Counted from the stretch's first letter, positions 26,371-35,599 are shown. The stretch is DNA of 64,000 nt from JAEUIE01 sp035430005 (GCA_035430005.1 DAOMFV010000006.1:1-64000), one strand, 5' to 3'. The notes: generated by a model not told the origin, from the letters alone. Numbers and translations are program-made.

Positions 26371-28905
26371 TTACAGGTACGACACATCAAACTGCTTGAA
26401 GTTGCTCAGTGTCACCTGCGGCGTGCTGTTAACGCCTGCCGGTCGCAACAGCGTTGCTACGATGCTCTCCGAGTTTGATGGATATGCGAAGTTCATCGTG
26501 ACGTGCTGCGTTTTGCCAGGCGTCAGATGCTGATTGTCCACGTAGTAGGCCAGGTAGCTGTTGATCTGAATCTTCAGGATGCCGCGCTCGGTGCCGGTGA
26601 AAAGATAATCGAAGGTGATGCCGGACCAATTGGTGTTCTTGGAATAGCTTCCCTTAAACGTCTGAGTCTGGCCGACGCCAAGCCCCAGGGTGATAGTCGT
26701 CACCGGTGTGGGAGGCTTCATGCTGACGTCGTTGATGGTCAGGGTGTCAAACGTGACGCCAGGCGCAAAGGCGTGGAACGGATTCGTCAGGTTGGACTGA
26801 GTTGCCGTGCTGCTGCCGGAATAAGACCAGGCCTGCTCCCAGGTAGCTTCGATGCTGGAAGGATCATTGCCCAACAGGGGCGACCAGGCGAATCCGCCGG
26901 CGGTGTATCCATCAGTGGTCGGCTGGTTGTTGGCCTGGGCGTACCAGGCTGGGGGATAGGCATGCCAATCGCCCGGATCTGTATAGTAGAAGTGAGAATA
27001 AGGGAACGCGAAAAGCTGCGTATCGACCACATTGCCCAAAGGCGTATCGTTGCCTACTTCCATCGGCGAATAGTTCACGCCAAACGCTGAGAAGTAGTTG
27101 TCTACGAAAGTCCCCACTCCCGGCGTCTTGCTGACATTGAGCTGCGGAATGAAGTTCCACAGGTAGTTGGTAGCGTTTAATTCGTCAGTCTCAACCGATT
27201 CGGGAGAATCGAAAATGGTGAGCTGATCCGCTTTGTGCCCCGCGGCCTGCTGTAGGGCGACGGCAGCGATTGAAACCACCTTGCTGCCATGACTGTGACC
27301 CATCAGATGAATCTTGCCGCTGAAGCCGGCGCCGAGCGACTCTTTCACAGCTTCAGCTAACCGCAACCCGTTGATGTTGGTAAGCGCTTCAGAAAGATAG
27401 GCTTGCTGCGGGACATTGTTCTTGAGAGCAGCGGTAGTAGCTGAGTCGTCGATCCAACTGTAGGCGATGACGACGGCTTTTGGATCAGCCTTGAGGATCT
27501 GTGCAGCCAGGCCGCCTTCCGGAGAGACCGTAATACCGCCTGCCGTGTAGCCGGAGTAAAGCCAGGTGGAATCGGGGCCGGGGTTCGGTGAAGGAGCCGG
27601 GTAAGCGGTGTTGTTATAGCCGGCCGTCTCCCACCACTTCAGTACATGGGAACCGATGTACTTGTCCACCCAGGCGCGGTGTCTCGGAGCCCAGCCATGG
27701 GAGATGTAGTAGACGTTCTTGTCGCCGGTAATGCTGCCAGCCGTAACAGGAACGAATTGGCCGGTCGGGTGATCCGTATCTTTAGGGAGGTACTGTGCCA
27801 GGCGTTCCAGCACGGGAATCTCGTGCGATACAGGATCAGCGAGCTGGTAGTTCGTGCCACGACCATGCGGCACACTGCCGGCCACCGAAGCGCCGCCGTA
27901 GTAGCTCTGGCTCAGCGCAGCATAGTTCTGCGTCAGTTGCCCGCTGGAGCCGTCGAAGACCTTCACGACGGATTTCTGATCGGAGTCGATGCCAACAAGG
28001 ATGTCTTCAAAACCATCACCGTTGCCATCGACAGCGTCGACATGCACTGCACCGGTGTACGATGTCTTTTCAGCGCTGAATTGAGTAATAAGAGTGTTAG
28101 TCAACCCGGAGAAGACCTTCACAACCCCCCGGCCACCTTTTCCCGAACCAGCAATGACATCAATGGTGCCATCGTGATTGATATCGCCGGTACCAAGATA
28201 GACCCCGCCAGTAAAGTTGATGTTGAAGGCGTAGTAGTCGGCCAGCAGCGCCTGAGTATCGCCGGCAAAGACCTTGAGCCGGGGAGTGGCGCCGGAGCCT
28301 GCCGCCACCACGATGTCAGCAGCGAGATGATTGCGAAAATCGCCGGCCGCGACACGAACACCGCCGCGAAAGGTCTGGGCCAGGGCAATGAAATCGGCAA
28401 GTACAGTGCCGTCCGCGCCACTGAAGACTTTGACCCGGGGAACGCTGCCCGCCCCGGCACCGGCGATAATGTCCGCATAGCCATCGCCGTTGACATCGCC
28501 GGTAGCGACGTTGGTGCCGCCTGTGAAGCCCGAACCGAAAGCCAGGAAACTGCCGATCGCGCCGGGGAGCTGCTGGCCGGTCAGACCATTGAACGCCCTG
28601 ACCTGCGAAATGCCATCGCGAGCGACGGCTGCGACGAAGTCGGGTGTGCCATCGCCGTTGATATCGCCGACAGCGACATTGACGCCGCCACGGAAATCCT
28701 TGTTGAACGCCAGGAGGTCGTACTTGAGAACATGGGTTTGGGCATCGTAGACCTGCACCCGAGGTGGGTTGAGCACATCGGCTCCGACAGCAACGATCCC
28801 GGCTGGGACACAACGATCTTCGAGTGATTCCAGGAGCAACCTGCATCGACGAGGCTTCTGGATTGATTGTGCTACTCGTTTACCTGACCGTTTCCCTGAC
28901 AACAT
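26371..28905 (-). CDS. Surface protein: FG-GAP repeats fused to a serine hydrolase-like domain
   Basis: An 844-residue secreted protein. The N-terminus has a basic stretch and then LLLESLEDRCVPAG (residues 23-36), a planctomycete targeting motif. Five FG-GAP/integrin-like units follow at about 65-residue spacing, each with GG(V/T)xVAxGDxNGDG and an Asp-rich calcium-binding loop (first near residue 80; the third is degenerate). From about 370 on, an alpha/beta-hydrolase-like part contains GHSHGSK near 537, a nucleophile elbow with Ser. A C-terminal beta-rich domain (about 700-844) ends it. No neighbour in the operon sense; it converges on the small acidic gene. A substrate cannot be assigned. 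The order of domains is unusual. Confidence 0.85.
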   Translation of the reverse strand: MLSGKRSGKRVAQSIQKPRRCRLLLESLEDRCVPAGIVAVGADVLNPPRVQVYDAQTHVLKYDLLAFNKDFRGGVNVAVGDINGDGTPDFVAAVARDGISQVRAFNGLTGQQLPGAIGSFLAFGSGFTGGTNVATGDVNGDGYADIIAGAGAGSVPRVKVFSGADGTVLADFIALAQTFRGGVRVAAGDFRNHLAADIVVAAGSGATPRLKVFAGDTQALLADYYAFNINFTGGVYLGTGDINHDGTIDVIAGSGKGGRGVVKVFSGLTNTLITQFSAEKTSYTGAVHVDAVDGNGDGFEDILVGIDSDQKSVVKVFDGSSGQLTQNYAALSQSYYGGASVAGSVPHGRGTNYQLADPVSHEIPVLERLAQYLPKDTDHPTGQFVPVTAGSITGDKNVYYISHGWAPRHRAWVDKYIGSHVLKWWETAGYNNTAYPAPSPNPGPDSTWLYSGYTAGGITVSPEGGLAAQILKADPKAVVIAYSWIDDSATTAALKNNVPQQAYLSEALTNINGLRLAEAVKESLGAGFSGKIHLMGHSHGSKVVSIAAVALQQAAGHKADQLTIFDSPESVETDELNATNYLWNFIPQLNVSKTPGVGTFVDNYFSAFGVNYSPMEVGNDTPLGNVVDTQLFAFPYSHFYYTDPGDWHAYPPAWYAQANNQPTTDGYTAGGFAWSPLLGNDPSSIEATWEQAWSYSGSSTATQSNLTNPFHAFAPGVTFDTLTINDVSMKPPTPVTTITLGLGVGQTQTFKGSYSKNTNWSGITFDYLFTGTERGILKIQINSYLAYYVDNQHLTPGKTQHVTMNFAYPSNSESIVATLLRPAGVNSTPQVTLSNFKQFDVSYL

Positions 28906-29166
28906 GCTTGATCTCTTTTGTTTCGAATGAATGAACAGACAGTGACACAGTTATGGCAATGAGCTTTTATGATACCAGAACATATACCAGACACAACGGA
29001 CTTCTGAGCAGAAGAACTCGTCTAGAGTTCCGTCGTGTCTTGGATCGGAAGTCTGCAAGTGTGGCATCATTGTGTTGGTAGCCTCACAGATCATCAGTGG
29101 CCAGCAGAAGAGTTGCTCACATCGCGATAACTTTACAGGCCATCTGGCAAAGCATAAGATGGCTTT
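28906..29166. other. Gene-free region upstream of a tiny membrane gene
   Basis: No coding frame. It probably contains the promoter for the surface protein on the minus strand. Near 29090 it has CTCACAGATCATCAGTGG, which recurs with one change near 29390, ahead of the next tiny membrane gene. Confidence 0.4.
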
Positions 29167-29349
29167 ATGATTGGGATTTATTTATATGTACTTGTGATTG
29201 TCATTGCACTGCTCTCGATAGGAGTTGGGGCACGCAAACTGTTAGCCGAAAATAAAGATGATTTGGGCAGTTCCCGCTTACAGGGCATCACGGCCATCAT
29301 CCTTGGAATTGGAATGCTTATTCTTCACTTTGCAATAACAACACGATGA
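29167..29349 (+). CDS. Small membrane protein, 60 residues
   Basis: Two hydrophobic segments (about residues 3-20 and 40-57) joined by a charged loop of about 20 residues with KLLAENKDDLGSSR. No family recognised. The 5' flank carries the GATCATCAGTGG motif about 75 nt before the start, and the same motif precedes the next tiny gene, so the two may share regulation or derive from one duplicated unit. Short genes are hard to prove from sequence. Confidence 0.55.
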   Translation: MIGIYLYVLVIVIALLSIGVGARKLLAENKDDLGSSRLQGITAIILGIGMLILHFAITTR

Positions 29350-29389
29350 TAGGGCGTACGCTGGAGACTGCCACTGCTTTCACTGCTGG

Positions 29390-29404
29390 CCTCACTGATC
29401 ATCA
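29390..29404. promoter_or_regulatory. Palindromic ACTGAT-C-ATCAGT motif
   Basis: ACTGAT and ATCAGT form a palindrome around one C, within CTCACTGATCATCAGTGG. A copy with one change (CACAGATCATCAGTGG) lies near 29085-29100. Each copy stands 50-75 nt upstream of a tiny membrane-protein gene, which would fit an operator, but nothing else supports this. Confidence 0.3.
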
Positions 29405-29450
29405 GTGGAGAGTAGAGAAACTTCTGACAGAACGGTAGCATAGGCCGTAC

Positions 29451-29582
29451 ATGAACGATTCAAAATCAACAAACGATGAAGGAACTTTGCGATGGCTGCC
29501 AACCATTGCCATCTTCATCGTATTTCTGCTAATTGCCTGGGCAATATTTGGCATGATAGCAGCCATCATCTACTGGCCCTAG
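29451..29582 (+). CDS. Tiny single-helix membrane protein, 43 residues
   Basis: ATG at 29451 opens a 43-codon frame ending at TAG 29580-29582. The product is MNDSKSTNDEGTLRWLP followed by one long hydrophobic helix (about residues 17-41) and a YWP end. It is an N-in type small anchor by its charge. It lies between the other tiny gene and pgl. The clean N-terminal polar/hydrophobic split supports it as real, but no family is known and the RBS is weak. Confidence 0.45.
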   Translation: MNDSKSTNDEGTLRWLPTIAIFIVFLLIAWAIFGMIAAIIYWP

Positions 29583-29660
29583 CAACTCGATCATAGGACC
29601 CAACCGCCTGTCACAACTTCAGTAGAACATCGACAGATCACTCAGATGAGGTTTAGTTAG

Positions 29661-30359
29661 ATGAAACTCGAAGTCTACGCTAACCCGGAGAGCGTTGCTC
29701 AGAAGGCGGCTGAGTACATCGCTGCTGAGGCCCGTGCGGCGGTCGCTGCACGAGGTCGTTTCATGCTTGCCGTCAGCGGCGGTCGTACGCCGTGGATGAT
29801 GCTACGCGAACTGGCTGACGAGGATGTACCCTGGAAGAAGACTCAGATCGTGCAGGTTGACGAACGGATTGCTCCTGAGGGTGACCCTGATCGCAATCTG
29901 ACACATCTTCACGAAAGCCTGCTCGAACATACCCCGCTGACCAGAGAGCAGATTCATGCCATGCCGGTCAATCAAGCTGATCTGGAGAAGGCTGCGAGTG
30001 ACTATGCACAGACCTTGCGGACAATAGCCGGTTCGCCGCCTGTGATTGATCTGGTTCATCTGGGCATGGGGCCGGACGGCCACACTGCTTCACTGATCCC
30101 GAACGATCCGGTGCTAAACGTCAGTGATGTTGATGTCGCCATCACCGGCCTCTATCAGAACCGGCGACGGATGACGTTGACCTATCCGACCATCAATCGA
30201 GCTCGAAAGATTCTGTGGCTTGTCACCGGCAGCGATAAAGTCGTGATGCTGCCCAGGCTGTTGACAGCCGATCCATCGATCCCCGCAGGCAGAGTCTCTC
30301 AGGAACGTGCCACGCTCTTTGCCGATCAGGCGGCGTATCCGCAAGGCGCCTCGAAGTGA
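29661..30359 (+). CDS. pgl: 6-phosphogluconolactonase
   Basis: The 232-residue DevB/SOL-type enzyme hydrolyses 6-phosphogluconolactone in the oxidative pentose phosphate pathway. Signatures are LAVSGGRTP near residue 36, the QVDERIAPEGDPDRN segment near 70, and MGPDGHTASLIP near 138 with the catalytic His region. GAGG is upstream of the ATG. Other enzymes of this pathway in the window are pgi (52094) and gnd (54909), not adjacent. The next gene, a PQQ-like protein, begins 63 nt later and may be cotranscribed. Confidence 0.95.
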   Translation: MKLEVYANPESVAQKAAEYIAAEARAAVAARGRFMLAVSGGRTPWMMLRELADEDVPWKKTQIVQVDERIAPEGDPDRNLTHLHESLLEHTPLTREQIHAMPVNQADLEKAASDYAQTLRTIAGSPPVIDLVHLGMGPDGHTASLIPNDPVLNVSDVDVAITGLYQNRRRMTLTYPTINRARKILWLVTGSDKVVMLPRLLTADPSIPAGRVSQERATLFADQAAYPQGASK

Positions 30360-30422
30360 ACCGGCACACTTGTAGAATGATAGCTATCTGTGAAGATACC
30401 TGTCTCAATGGAAGGAACGACC

Positions 30423-31667
30423 ATGCTGCGACTAACGATTCTGCTTGTGCTGGCACTCTCGCCATTCACCATAGCATGGTGTGCTGATTGGCCCCAATGG
30501 CGTGGCGTGGATCGCAACGGCATCAGCAACGAGACGGGCCTCCTCAAAGAGTGGCCCAAGGAAGGCCCGGCCCTGCGCTGGAAAGCCACTGACCTTGGCA
30601 CCGGCTACTCGTCGCCGACGATTGTGGAAGGACGAGTCTATCTGCAAACCACCAAGGGCGACAAGGAAGCCACGATCTGTCTGGAAGAAGCGACGGGCAA
30701 AGCGCTCTGGTCGACCGAGTTCGGCACCGTCGGGCCCAACACAGGTCCGCAGTATCCTGGCACTCGTGCCACGCCCACCATTGATGGCGGCCTGCTCTAT
30801 TGCCTGGCATCCAATGGCGAGCTCGCCTGCATGGATCGCCAGTCGGGTTCGCTCAAATGGAAGAAGCACCTGCGTACCGATTTCGGCGGCAAGCCAGGTA
30901 TGTGGGCCTTTTCTGAATCGGTACTCATCGATGGAGACCATCTGATCTGCACACCAGGCGGTAAAGAGGCAACGCTGGTGGCACTAAACAAAACGAATGG
31001 CGATGTGGTGTGGAAGTGTGCCGTGCCTGAAGGCGATACCGCTGAGTACGCTTCCATCATGATCGTTCAGAGTGGAGCCTCCAAGCAGTATGTTCAGTTC
31101 CTTCGCAAGGGAGTGGTCGGCGTCGATGCCGCTACCGGCAAGTTCCTTTGGAAGTATTCCAAGACCGTTGACATGGGTGCCAACATCCTCACGCCTGTAG
31201 TATCGGGGAACAAGGTCTTCACTTCAGGCTCGCGCACCGGTGGTGCCGTGATTGAAGTGGTAGCCGATGGCGAGGGCAGCAAGGCCAACGAGATTTACTT
31301 CAACAAGGCGATCACGCCCAGCATTGGCGGGGCAGTATTGGTAGATAAGCATCTCTACTGCACGACTTCCCAGGCGCTCATCTGCGTCGAGTTTGAAACC
31401 GGGAAGGTGAAATGGAGTGAACGCTCTGTCGGGTCCGCCTCGATCTGCCTCGCGGACGGGCTTTTGTATGTGCGGGGGTTTACCGGCGAAGTCGCTCTTG
31501 TTGCTCCTTCATCTGAAAGCTACCAGGAGAAGGGCCGATTCAAACAGGCTGATCGCAGCAAGATTCAGACCTGGACCCATCCGGTCGTGGCCAATGGCGG
31601 GCTGTATCTTCGTGATCAGGATATCCTGCTGTGCTATGAGGTGGCACAGCCCAAGGCAGCGAAATAA
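30423..31667 (+). CDS. Exported PQQ-like beta-propeller protein
   Basis: The 414-residue protein has a signal peptide (residues 1-20, ending near AWC) and then DWPQWRGVDRNGISNETGLL, the standard start of planctomycete PQQ-like proteins. Propeller blades carry repeated G(x)(V/L)YLQTTKGDKEATICLEEATGKALWSTEFG-type strands. It may bind a ligand or form a scaffold; no cofactor site is evident. The start is set by GGAAGG ahead of ATG 30423; an ATG at 30390 would add 11 polar residues before the signal. It is smaller than, and separate from, the protein at 19837. Confidence 0.9.
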   Translation: MLRLTILLVLALSPFTIAWCADWPQWRGVDRNGISNETGLLKEWPKEGPALRWKATDLGTGYSSPTIVEGRVYLQTTKGDKEATICLEEATGKALWSTEFGTVGPNTGPQYPGTRATPTIDGGLLYCLASNGELACMDRQSGSLKWKKHLRTDFGGKPGMWAFSESVLIDGDHLICTPGGKEATLVALNKTNGDVVWKCAVPEGDTAEYASIMIVQSGASKQYVQFLRKGVVGVDAATGKFLWKYSKTVDMGANILTPVVSGNKVFTSGSRTGGAVIEVVADGEGSKANEIYFNKAITPSIGGAVLVDKHLYCTTSQALICVEFETGKVKWSERSVGSASICLADGLLYVRGFTGEVALVAPSSESYQEKGRFKQADRSKIQTWTHPVVANGGLYLRDQDILLCYEVAQPKAAK

Positions 31668-31694
31668 CCTCGTACTTCTGCGTATAGAATAATT

Positions 31695-31792
31695 GTGGCA
31701 GGGGTCAGCGGTGCGCCACTGACCCCTGCTGAGTTTGCAATATTGTAGTTGTTTCGCAGGGGGCACGCTGAGTACAGCGTGCCCCCTGCCAC
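31695..31792. repeat. 98-bp double-hairpin element, copy 2
   Basis: GTGG; hairpin CAGGGGTCAGCGG/CCACTGACCCCTG with loop TGCG and one mismatch (31699-31728); 28-nt spacer (31729-31756); hairpin CAGGGGGCACGCTG/CAGCGTGCCCCCTG, 14 perfect pairs with loop AGTA (31757-31788); CCAC. It sits between the convergent PQQ-like and SDR genes, ending 5 nt before the SDR stop. Confidence 0.9.
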
Positions 31793-31797
31793 GGTTT

Positions 31798-32568
31798 CTA
31801 AGAAAGCAGGTAGCCGCCATCGACGTTTAGACAAACCCCGGTGGTGTAGCTCGATGCTGCTGAGACGAGATAGAGCACCGAACCGGCCATCTCGTCGGGT
31901 TGAGCGACACGATTCATCGGCACATGCTGCAGCATCTTACTCAGGATCGCCTCGTTCTTCACCAGGGTGGCTGCAAACTTGGTGTCAGTGATCCCAGGCA
32001 AAAGAGCGTTGACCCTGATCCCCAGGTCGCCGCATTCCTTGGCGAAGGCCTTGGTCATTGAAATGATGGCTGCCTTGGTGATGGAATAGATGCCCTGCAT
32101 GAGACCGGGGGTGACGCCGTTGACCGAGGCGACATTGACGATACTGCCGCCTCCCTGGCTGATCATCATCTTCACCGCTTTTGAAGACATGAAGTAGTAG
32201 CCACGGATGTTGACATCGACCGTCTTTTGGAACGCCCCGACATCGGTCTCCCAGATCGGCCCGAAGTGGGGGTTGGTGGCGGCATTGTTGACGAGGATAT
32301 CGAGCCGTTTGTGACGCTGCTGAATGTCGGCGAACAGCTTTTCGATCTGATCCATCTCGCCGATGTGGCAGGGCAGGGCCTCGGCTTTGCCCCCGTCGGC
32401 ACGGATCGACTGGGCCACTGCCTCGCAACCATCGGCCTTGCGGCTGGAGACCATCACATGAGCGCCGTGGGCAGCCAGGCAGCGGGCGATTGATTCGCCG
32501 ATGCCCCGGCTCGCTCCAGTAACCAAAGCGATCTTGCCGGTCAGATCAAACATCTTGTCGAAGGACAT
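31798..32568 (-). CDS. Short-chain dehydrogenase of the acyl-CoA operon
   Basis: The 256-residue SDR has TGASRGIG at about 17-24, NNAA near 95, the catalytic Ser near 147 and YSITK near 160, and ends in the FabG/DHRS-like CLNVDGGYLLS. It should oxidise or reduce a hydroxyacyl or keto substrate with NAD(P). It lies 14 nt after the histidine phosphatase gene, and that gene overlaps the acyl-CoA dehydrogenase fusion, so the three act as one operon. This is consistent with a beta-oxidation-type side pathway. Confidence 0.92.
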   Translation of the reverse strand: MSFDKMFDLTGKIALVTGASRGIGESIARCLAAHGAHVMVSSRKADGCEAVAQSIRADGGKAEALPCHIGEMDQIEKLFADIQQRHKRLDILVNNAATNPHFGPIWETDVGAFQKTVDVNIRGYYFMSSKAVKMMISQGGGSIVNVASVNGVTPGLMQGIYSITKAAIISMTKAFAKECGDLGIRVNALLPGITDTKFAATLVKNEAILSKMLQHVPMNRVAQPDEMAGSVLYLVSAASSYTTGVCLNVDGGYLLS

Positions 32569-32582
32569 GCGATACCTCGTGA

Positions 32583-33284
32583 TTAGCGGTAGGTGAAGAG
32601 TTCCGAACGACCGGGCAGGGTCAGATGGGCGACGTTGTTAAACTGCTTGAGCGCGGTTCGGCGACGATGAGTGAACTGGCTAACGCTTGCATTGAGCACC
32701 GACCAGTTGAGATCGAGGACTTTGGCATCAGACACGCCCAGAACATGTTGCGTGATGGCAGCTATCGGCCCACCTGAGGTGAATATCCACACATCACTAT
32801 TCGGGGCTGTCTCGGCTGCACGCATCAGTCCGGAGACGGAGCGATCTCGGAACTCGGGCCAACTTTCGACATAATCACCTGGGTGTTGTCCGGCGACCCA
32901 GCGTTCGACACTCTCGGCGAACACCTTCTGAAAGGCTCGTCGTCCATCGGCTTGTCCTGTCAGGAATCGTTCGAGATATCCAGGTTCGGCAAACTCGGCA
33001 TGACAGCGGAGCAGCACTTCCTTGTGATCGAACTCGTTGAAGGCACCGTCTTCGATGGGCGTCAGCAATGTATCATCTACGGTCAACCACTTATTCAAGC
33101 AGGCATCAGCGGTTTGACGGTGTCGTCTCAAGGTGCCAATGATGACGCGGCCCGGCTTCAGGCCTGTTCCGGCGAGCCATTGGCCCAGCAGTTCGGACTG
33201 AGTCACGCCCAACGGCGAGAGCTGGTCGTAATCACGAGAGCCGAACGAGGCCTGGCCATGACGCACCAGATAGAGATTGCTCAT
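32583..33284 (-). CDS. Histidine phosphatase family protein
   Basis: The 233-residue protein starts with NLYLVRHGQASFG, where RHG carries the phospho-accepting His. The second His of the family lies in SGGPIAAITQHVLG, more distantly placed than in classic mutases. Substrate unknown. It overlaps the end of the upstream ACAD-phosphotransferase gene by 4 nt (ATGA), so translation is coupled. Because the partner protein has a kinase-like domain, a role in removing phosphate from a pathway intermediate is a reasonable guess. Confidence 0.9.
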   Translation of the reverse strand: MSNLYLVRHGQASFGSRDYDQLSPLGVTQSELLGQWLAGTGLKPGRVIIGTLRRHRQTADACLNKWLTVDDTLLTPIEDGAFNEFDHKEVLLRCHAEFAEPGYLERFLTGQADGRRAFQKVFAESVERWVAGQHPGDYVESWPEFRDRSVSGLMRAAETAPNSDVWIFTSGGPIAAITQHVLGVSDAKVLDLNWSVLNASVSQFTHRRRTALKQFNNVAHLTLPGRSELFTYR

Positions 33285-35599
33285 GACCGCACCGCCGAGC
33301 GTTCGATCATATCGAGGCAGCGTTTCTCCAGGAAGTTGGTGAAGCCGACGAACGTAGCAAACTCGGGGTTCTTGGCATGCCCCTGACGGTAGCGGTAGTA
33401 AATCTGCTGCACGATGCCGGCCAGGCGGAACAGGCCAAAGATCAGGTGGAAGTCGATGTTGTCTACCGGGTAGCCGGTCTTCTTGCTGTAGTAGTCAATC
33501 ACTTCCCGGCGAGTCAGCATGCCGGGCAGATGCGTCGGCTGGCGACGGAAGGCCTGATAGGCCGGGTCATCGTTGGCTTCGATCCAGTAAGCAAGCGTGT
33601 TGGCCAGGTCCATCAGCGGGTCGCCAAGGGTGGCCATCTCCCAATCGAGCACACCGACGACATCGAGCATGTTCCTGGGATCGATGACGACATTATCAAA
33701 GCGGTAGTCGTTATGGATGACGCAAGTGGTCAGGTCGCGGGCGGGCATCTTGTCTTTAAGCCAGGCCATGACCTTGGCGAAATCGTTGGCATCTTCGGTG
33801 CGTGCCTTGTGGTAACGCTCGCACCAGCCATCGACCTGGCGTTTGACATAGCCATCGCCCTTGCCGAGGTGTTCCAGACTGGCAGCACGGTAATCGACTT
33901 GATGCAAATCGATCAACTTGTCAATGACATTGATGCATAACTTGCGGGTATCAGCCTCATTGAGTGTTACTTCTTTTGGTAGATCACGGCGAAGAATGAT
34001 GCCGCTCTGCCGTTCCATGATATAGAAGGGGCAGTCAAGCACTTCGCCCGCTTCACTGGTAGCCAGCACACGGGGGACGTAGGGGTACACCGGTTTCAGC
34101 GCCGTCATCACTCGTGCTTCGCGCAGCATGTCGTGAGCACTGCCGGTGCGATGGCCAAAGGGCGGACGACGCAAGATGAGCATTCGGTTGGGGTAGGTCA
34201 ACTGATAAGTCAGGTTTGACGCACCGCCTCGAAACTGGCCGACTTGCGGCTGACCGATCAGGCTGGCATCTTTGCGTTTGAGGAAAGCATCGACCTTGGC
34301 GACATCGAGTTCTTCACCGGCACGAACACTGCTCGGCTGATCAATGACACTCTTCGTAAAAGTCTCACGCCCCTCCGGTGATACCCCCATGCGGCCGGCG
34401 TGAGCTTTCAGTTCCAGCTTGGCGATCAGGGCACGATGCACTTCATCGGGACCGTCTGCCAGTCGCAGCAGCCGGGCGTTGGCGAACATCGCCGTCAGCG
34501 GGAAGTCTTCTGATACGCCTGCGCCGCCGTGCATCTGGATGGCCTGGTCGATGACCATTTGAGCTAGGTTAGGAGCAACGACTTTGATCTGCGAGATTTC
34601 ACTCATCGCGCCTTTGACGCCGACCGTATCCATGAGCCAGGCAGCTTTGAGGGTGAGCAATCGGGCTTGTTCGATTCCCATGCGGGCATTGGCGATGATG
34701 TCGTAGTTGCCACCGAGATGGGCGAGTTTGTTGCCGAAGGCGGTGCGACTCAAAGATCGCTCACAGAGCAGATGCAGGGCACGCTCAGCAGAGCCGATCA
34801 CCCGCATGCAGTGGTGAATACGGCCTGGCCCCAGGCGGCCTTGTGCGATTTCAAACCCGCGCCCCGGGCCGGCAATGATATTGGAGAGGGGGACCCGAAC
34901 ATTTGTGAATGTCACTTCGCCGTGACCGAACGGAGCGTGTAGATCGCCAAAGACCGGCAGCATCCTTTCGATCTTCAGGCCTGGAGTATGGAGCGGCACA
35001 ATGACCTGTGAATGACGAGCGTGTTTAGCGGCATCGGGAAAGGTCAGTCCCATGAAGATGACGAAGCGGCAATGGGGGTGGCCGATGCCGGAACTCCACC
35101 ACTTCCTGCCGTTAATCACCACCTCATCGCCTTCGATGAAGGCAGTGGCACGCATGTTGGTGGCATCAGAGGAGGCGACCTCGGGTTCTGTCATGCAGAA
35201 GGCGGAACGGATGGCGCCATCCAGCAGAGGTTTCAACCATTTCTGCTTCTGCTCATGGGAGCCATACTTGACCAACACTTCCATGTTGCCAGTGTCAGGG
35301 GCGCCGCAATTGAAGACTTCCGGGGCGATGGAGGACCAGCCCATGATCTCTGCCAGTGGGGCGTATTCGCTGTTTGTCAGGCCGGCTCCGTATTCTTCAT
35401 CGGGCAGAAAGAGGTTCCACAAGCCCGCCGCTTTGGCTTTGGCTTTGAGGGCCGTCATCACTGGAGGTTCTACCCAATTGCTGCCGCATGCCTTGACCTG
35501 ACGATGATACTCTGCCTCAGCCGTGTTCACATGCTCAGCCATGAAAGCCTTGAGGCGCACTATGTATTCCTGGGCTTTGGCTGAGAATGAAAAATCCAT
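33281..35599 (-). CDS. Acyl-CoA dehydrogenase fused to an APH-type phosphotransferase
   Basis: A 772-residue fusion. Residues 1-410 form an acyl-CoA dehydrogenase: CMTEPEVASSDATNM near 145, GRKWWSSG near 170, QMHGGAGVSEDFPL near 360, RLADGPDEVH near 380. Residues about 435-772 form an aminoglycoside phosphotransferase-like kinase: GGASNLTYQL, CVIHNDYRFDNVVID near 625 (catalytic HxDxxxxN) and GVLDWEMATLGDP near 645 (metal Asp). Animal ACAD10/11 have the kinase first; here the order is reversed. By analogy to those and to the Pseudomonas lva genes, it may phosphorylate and then eliminate a 4-hydroxyacyl-CoA. Confidence 0.93.
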   Translation of the reverse strand: MDFSFSAKAQEYIVRLKAFMAEHVNTAEAEYHRQVKACGSNWVEPPVMTALKAKAKAAGLWNLFLPDEEYGAGLTNSEYAPLAEIMGWSSIAPEVFNCGAPDTGNMEVLVKYGSHEQKQKWLKPLLDGAIRSAFCMTEPEVASSDATNMRATAFIEGDEVVINGRKWWSSGIGHPHCRFVIFMGLTFPDAAKHARHSQVIVPLHTPGLKIERMLPVFGDLHAPFGHGEVTFTNVRVPLSNIIAGPGRGFEIAQGRLGPGRIHHCMRVIGSAERALHLLCERSLSRTAFGNKLAHLGGNYDIIANARMGIEQARLLTLKAAWLMDTVGVKGAMSEISQIKVVAPNLAQMVIDQAIQMHGGAGVSEDFPLTAMFANARLLRLADGPDEVHRALIAKLELKAHAGRMGVSPEGRETFTKSVIDQPSSVRAGEELDVAKVDAFLKRKDASLIGQPQVGQFRGGASNLTYQLTYPNRMLILRRPPFGHRTGSAHDMLREARVMTALKPVYPYVPRVLATSEAGEVLDCPFYIMERQSGIILRRDLPKEVTLNEADTRKLCINVIDKLIDLHQVDYRAASLEHLGKGDGYVKRQVDGWCERYHKARTEDANDFAKVMAWLKDKMPARDLTTCVIHNDYRFDNVVIDPRNMLDVVGVLDWEMATLGDPLMDLANTLAYWIEANDDPAYQAFRRQPTHLPGMLTRREVIDYYSKKTGYPVDNIDFHLIFGLFRLAGIVQQIYYRYRQGHAKNPEFATFVGFTNFLEKRCLDMIERSAVRS

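Noticed and set aside
27646..28827. A 393-residue open frame antisense to the FG-GAP protein
   Set aside because: It mirrors the repeated FG-GAP coding strand and has no domain of its own. Repeated G/C-biased third positions of the real gene keep the opposite strand open.
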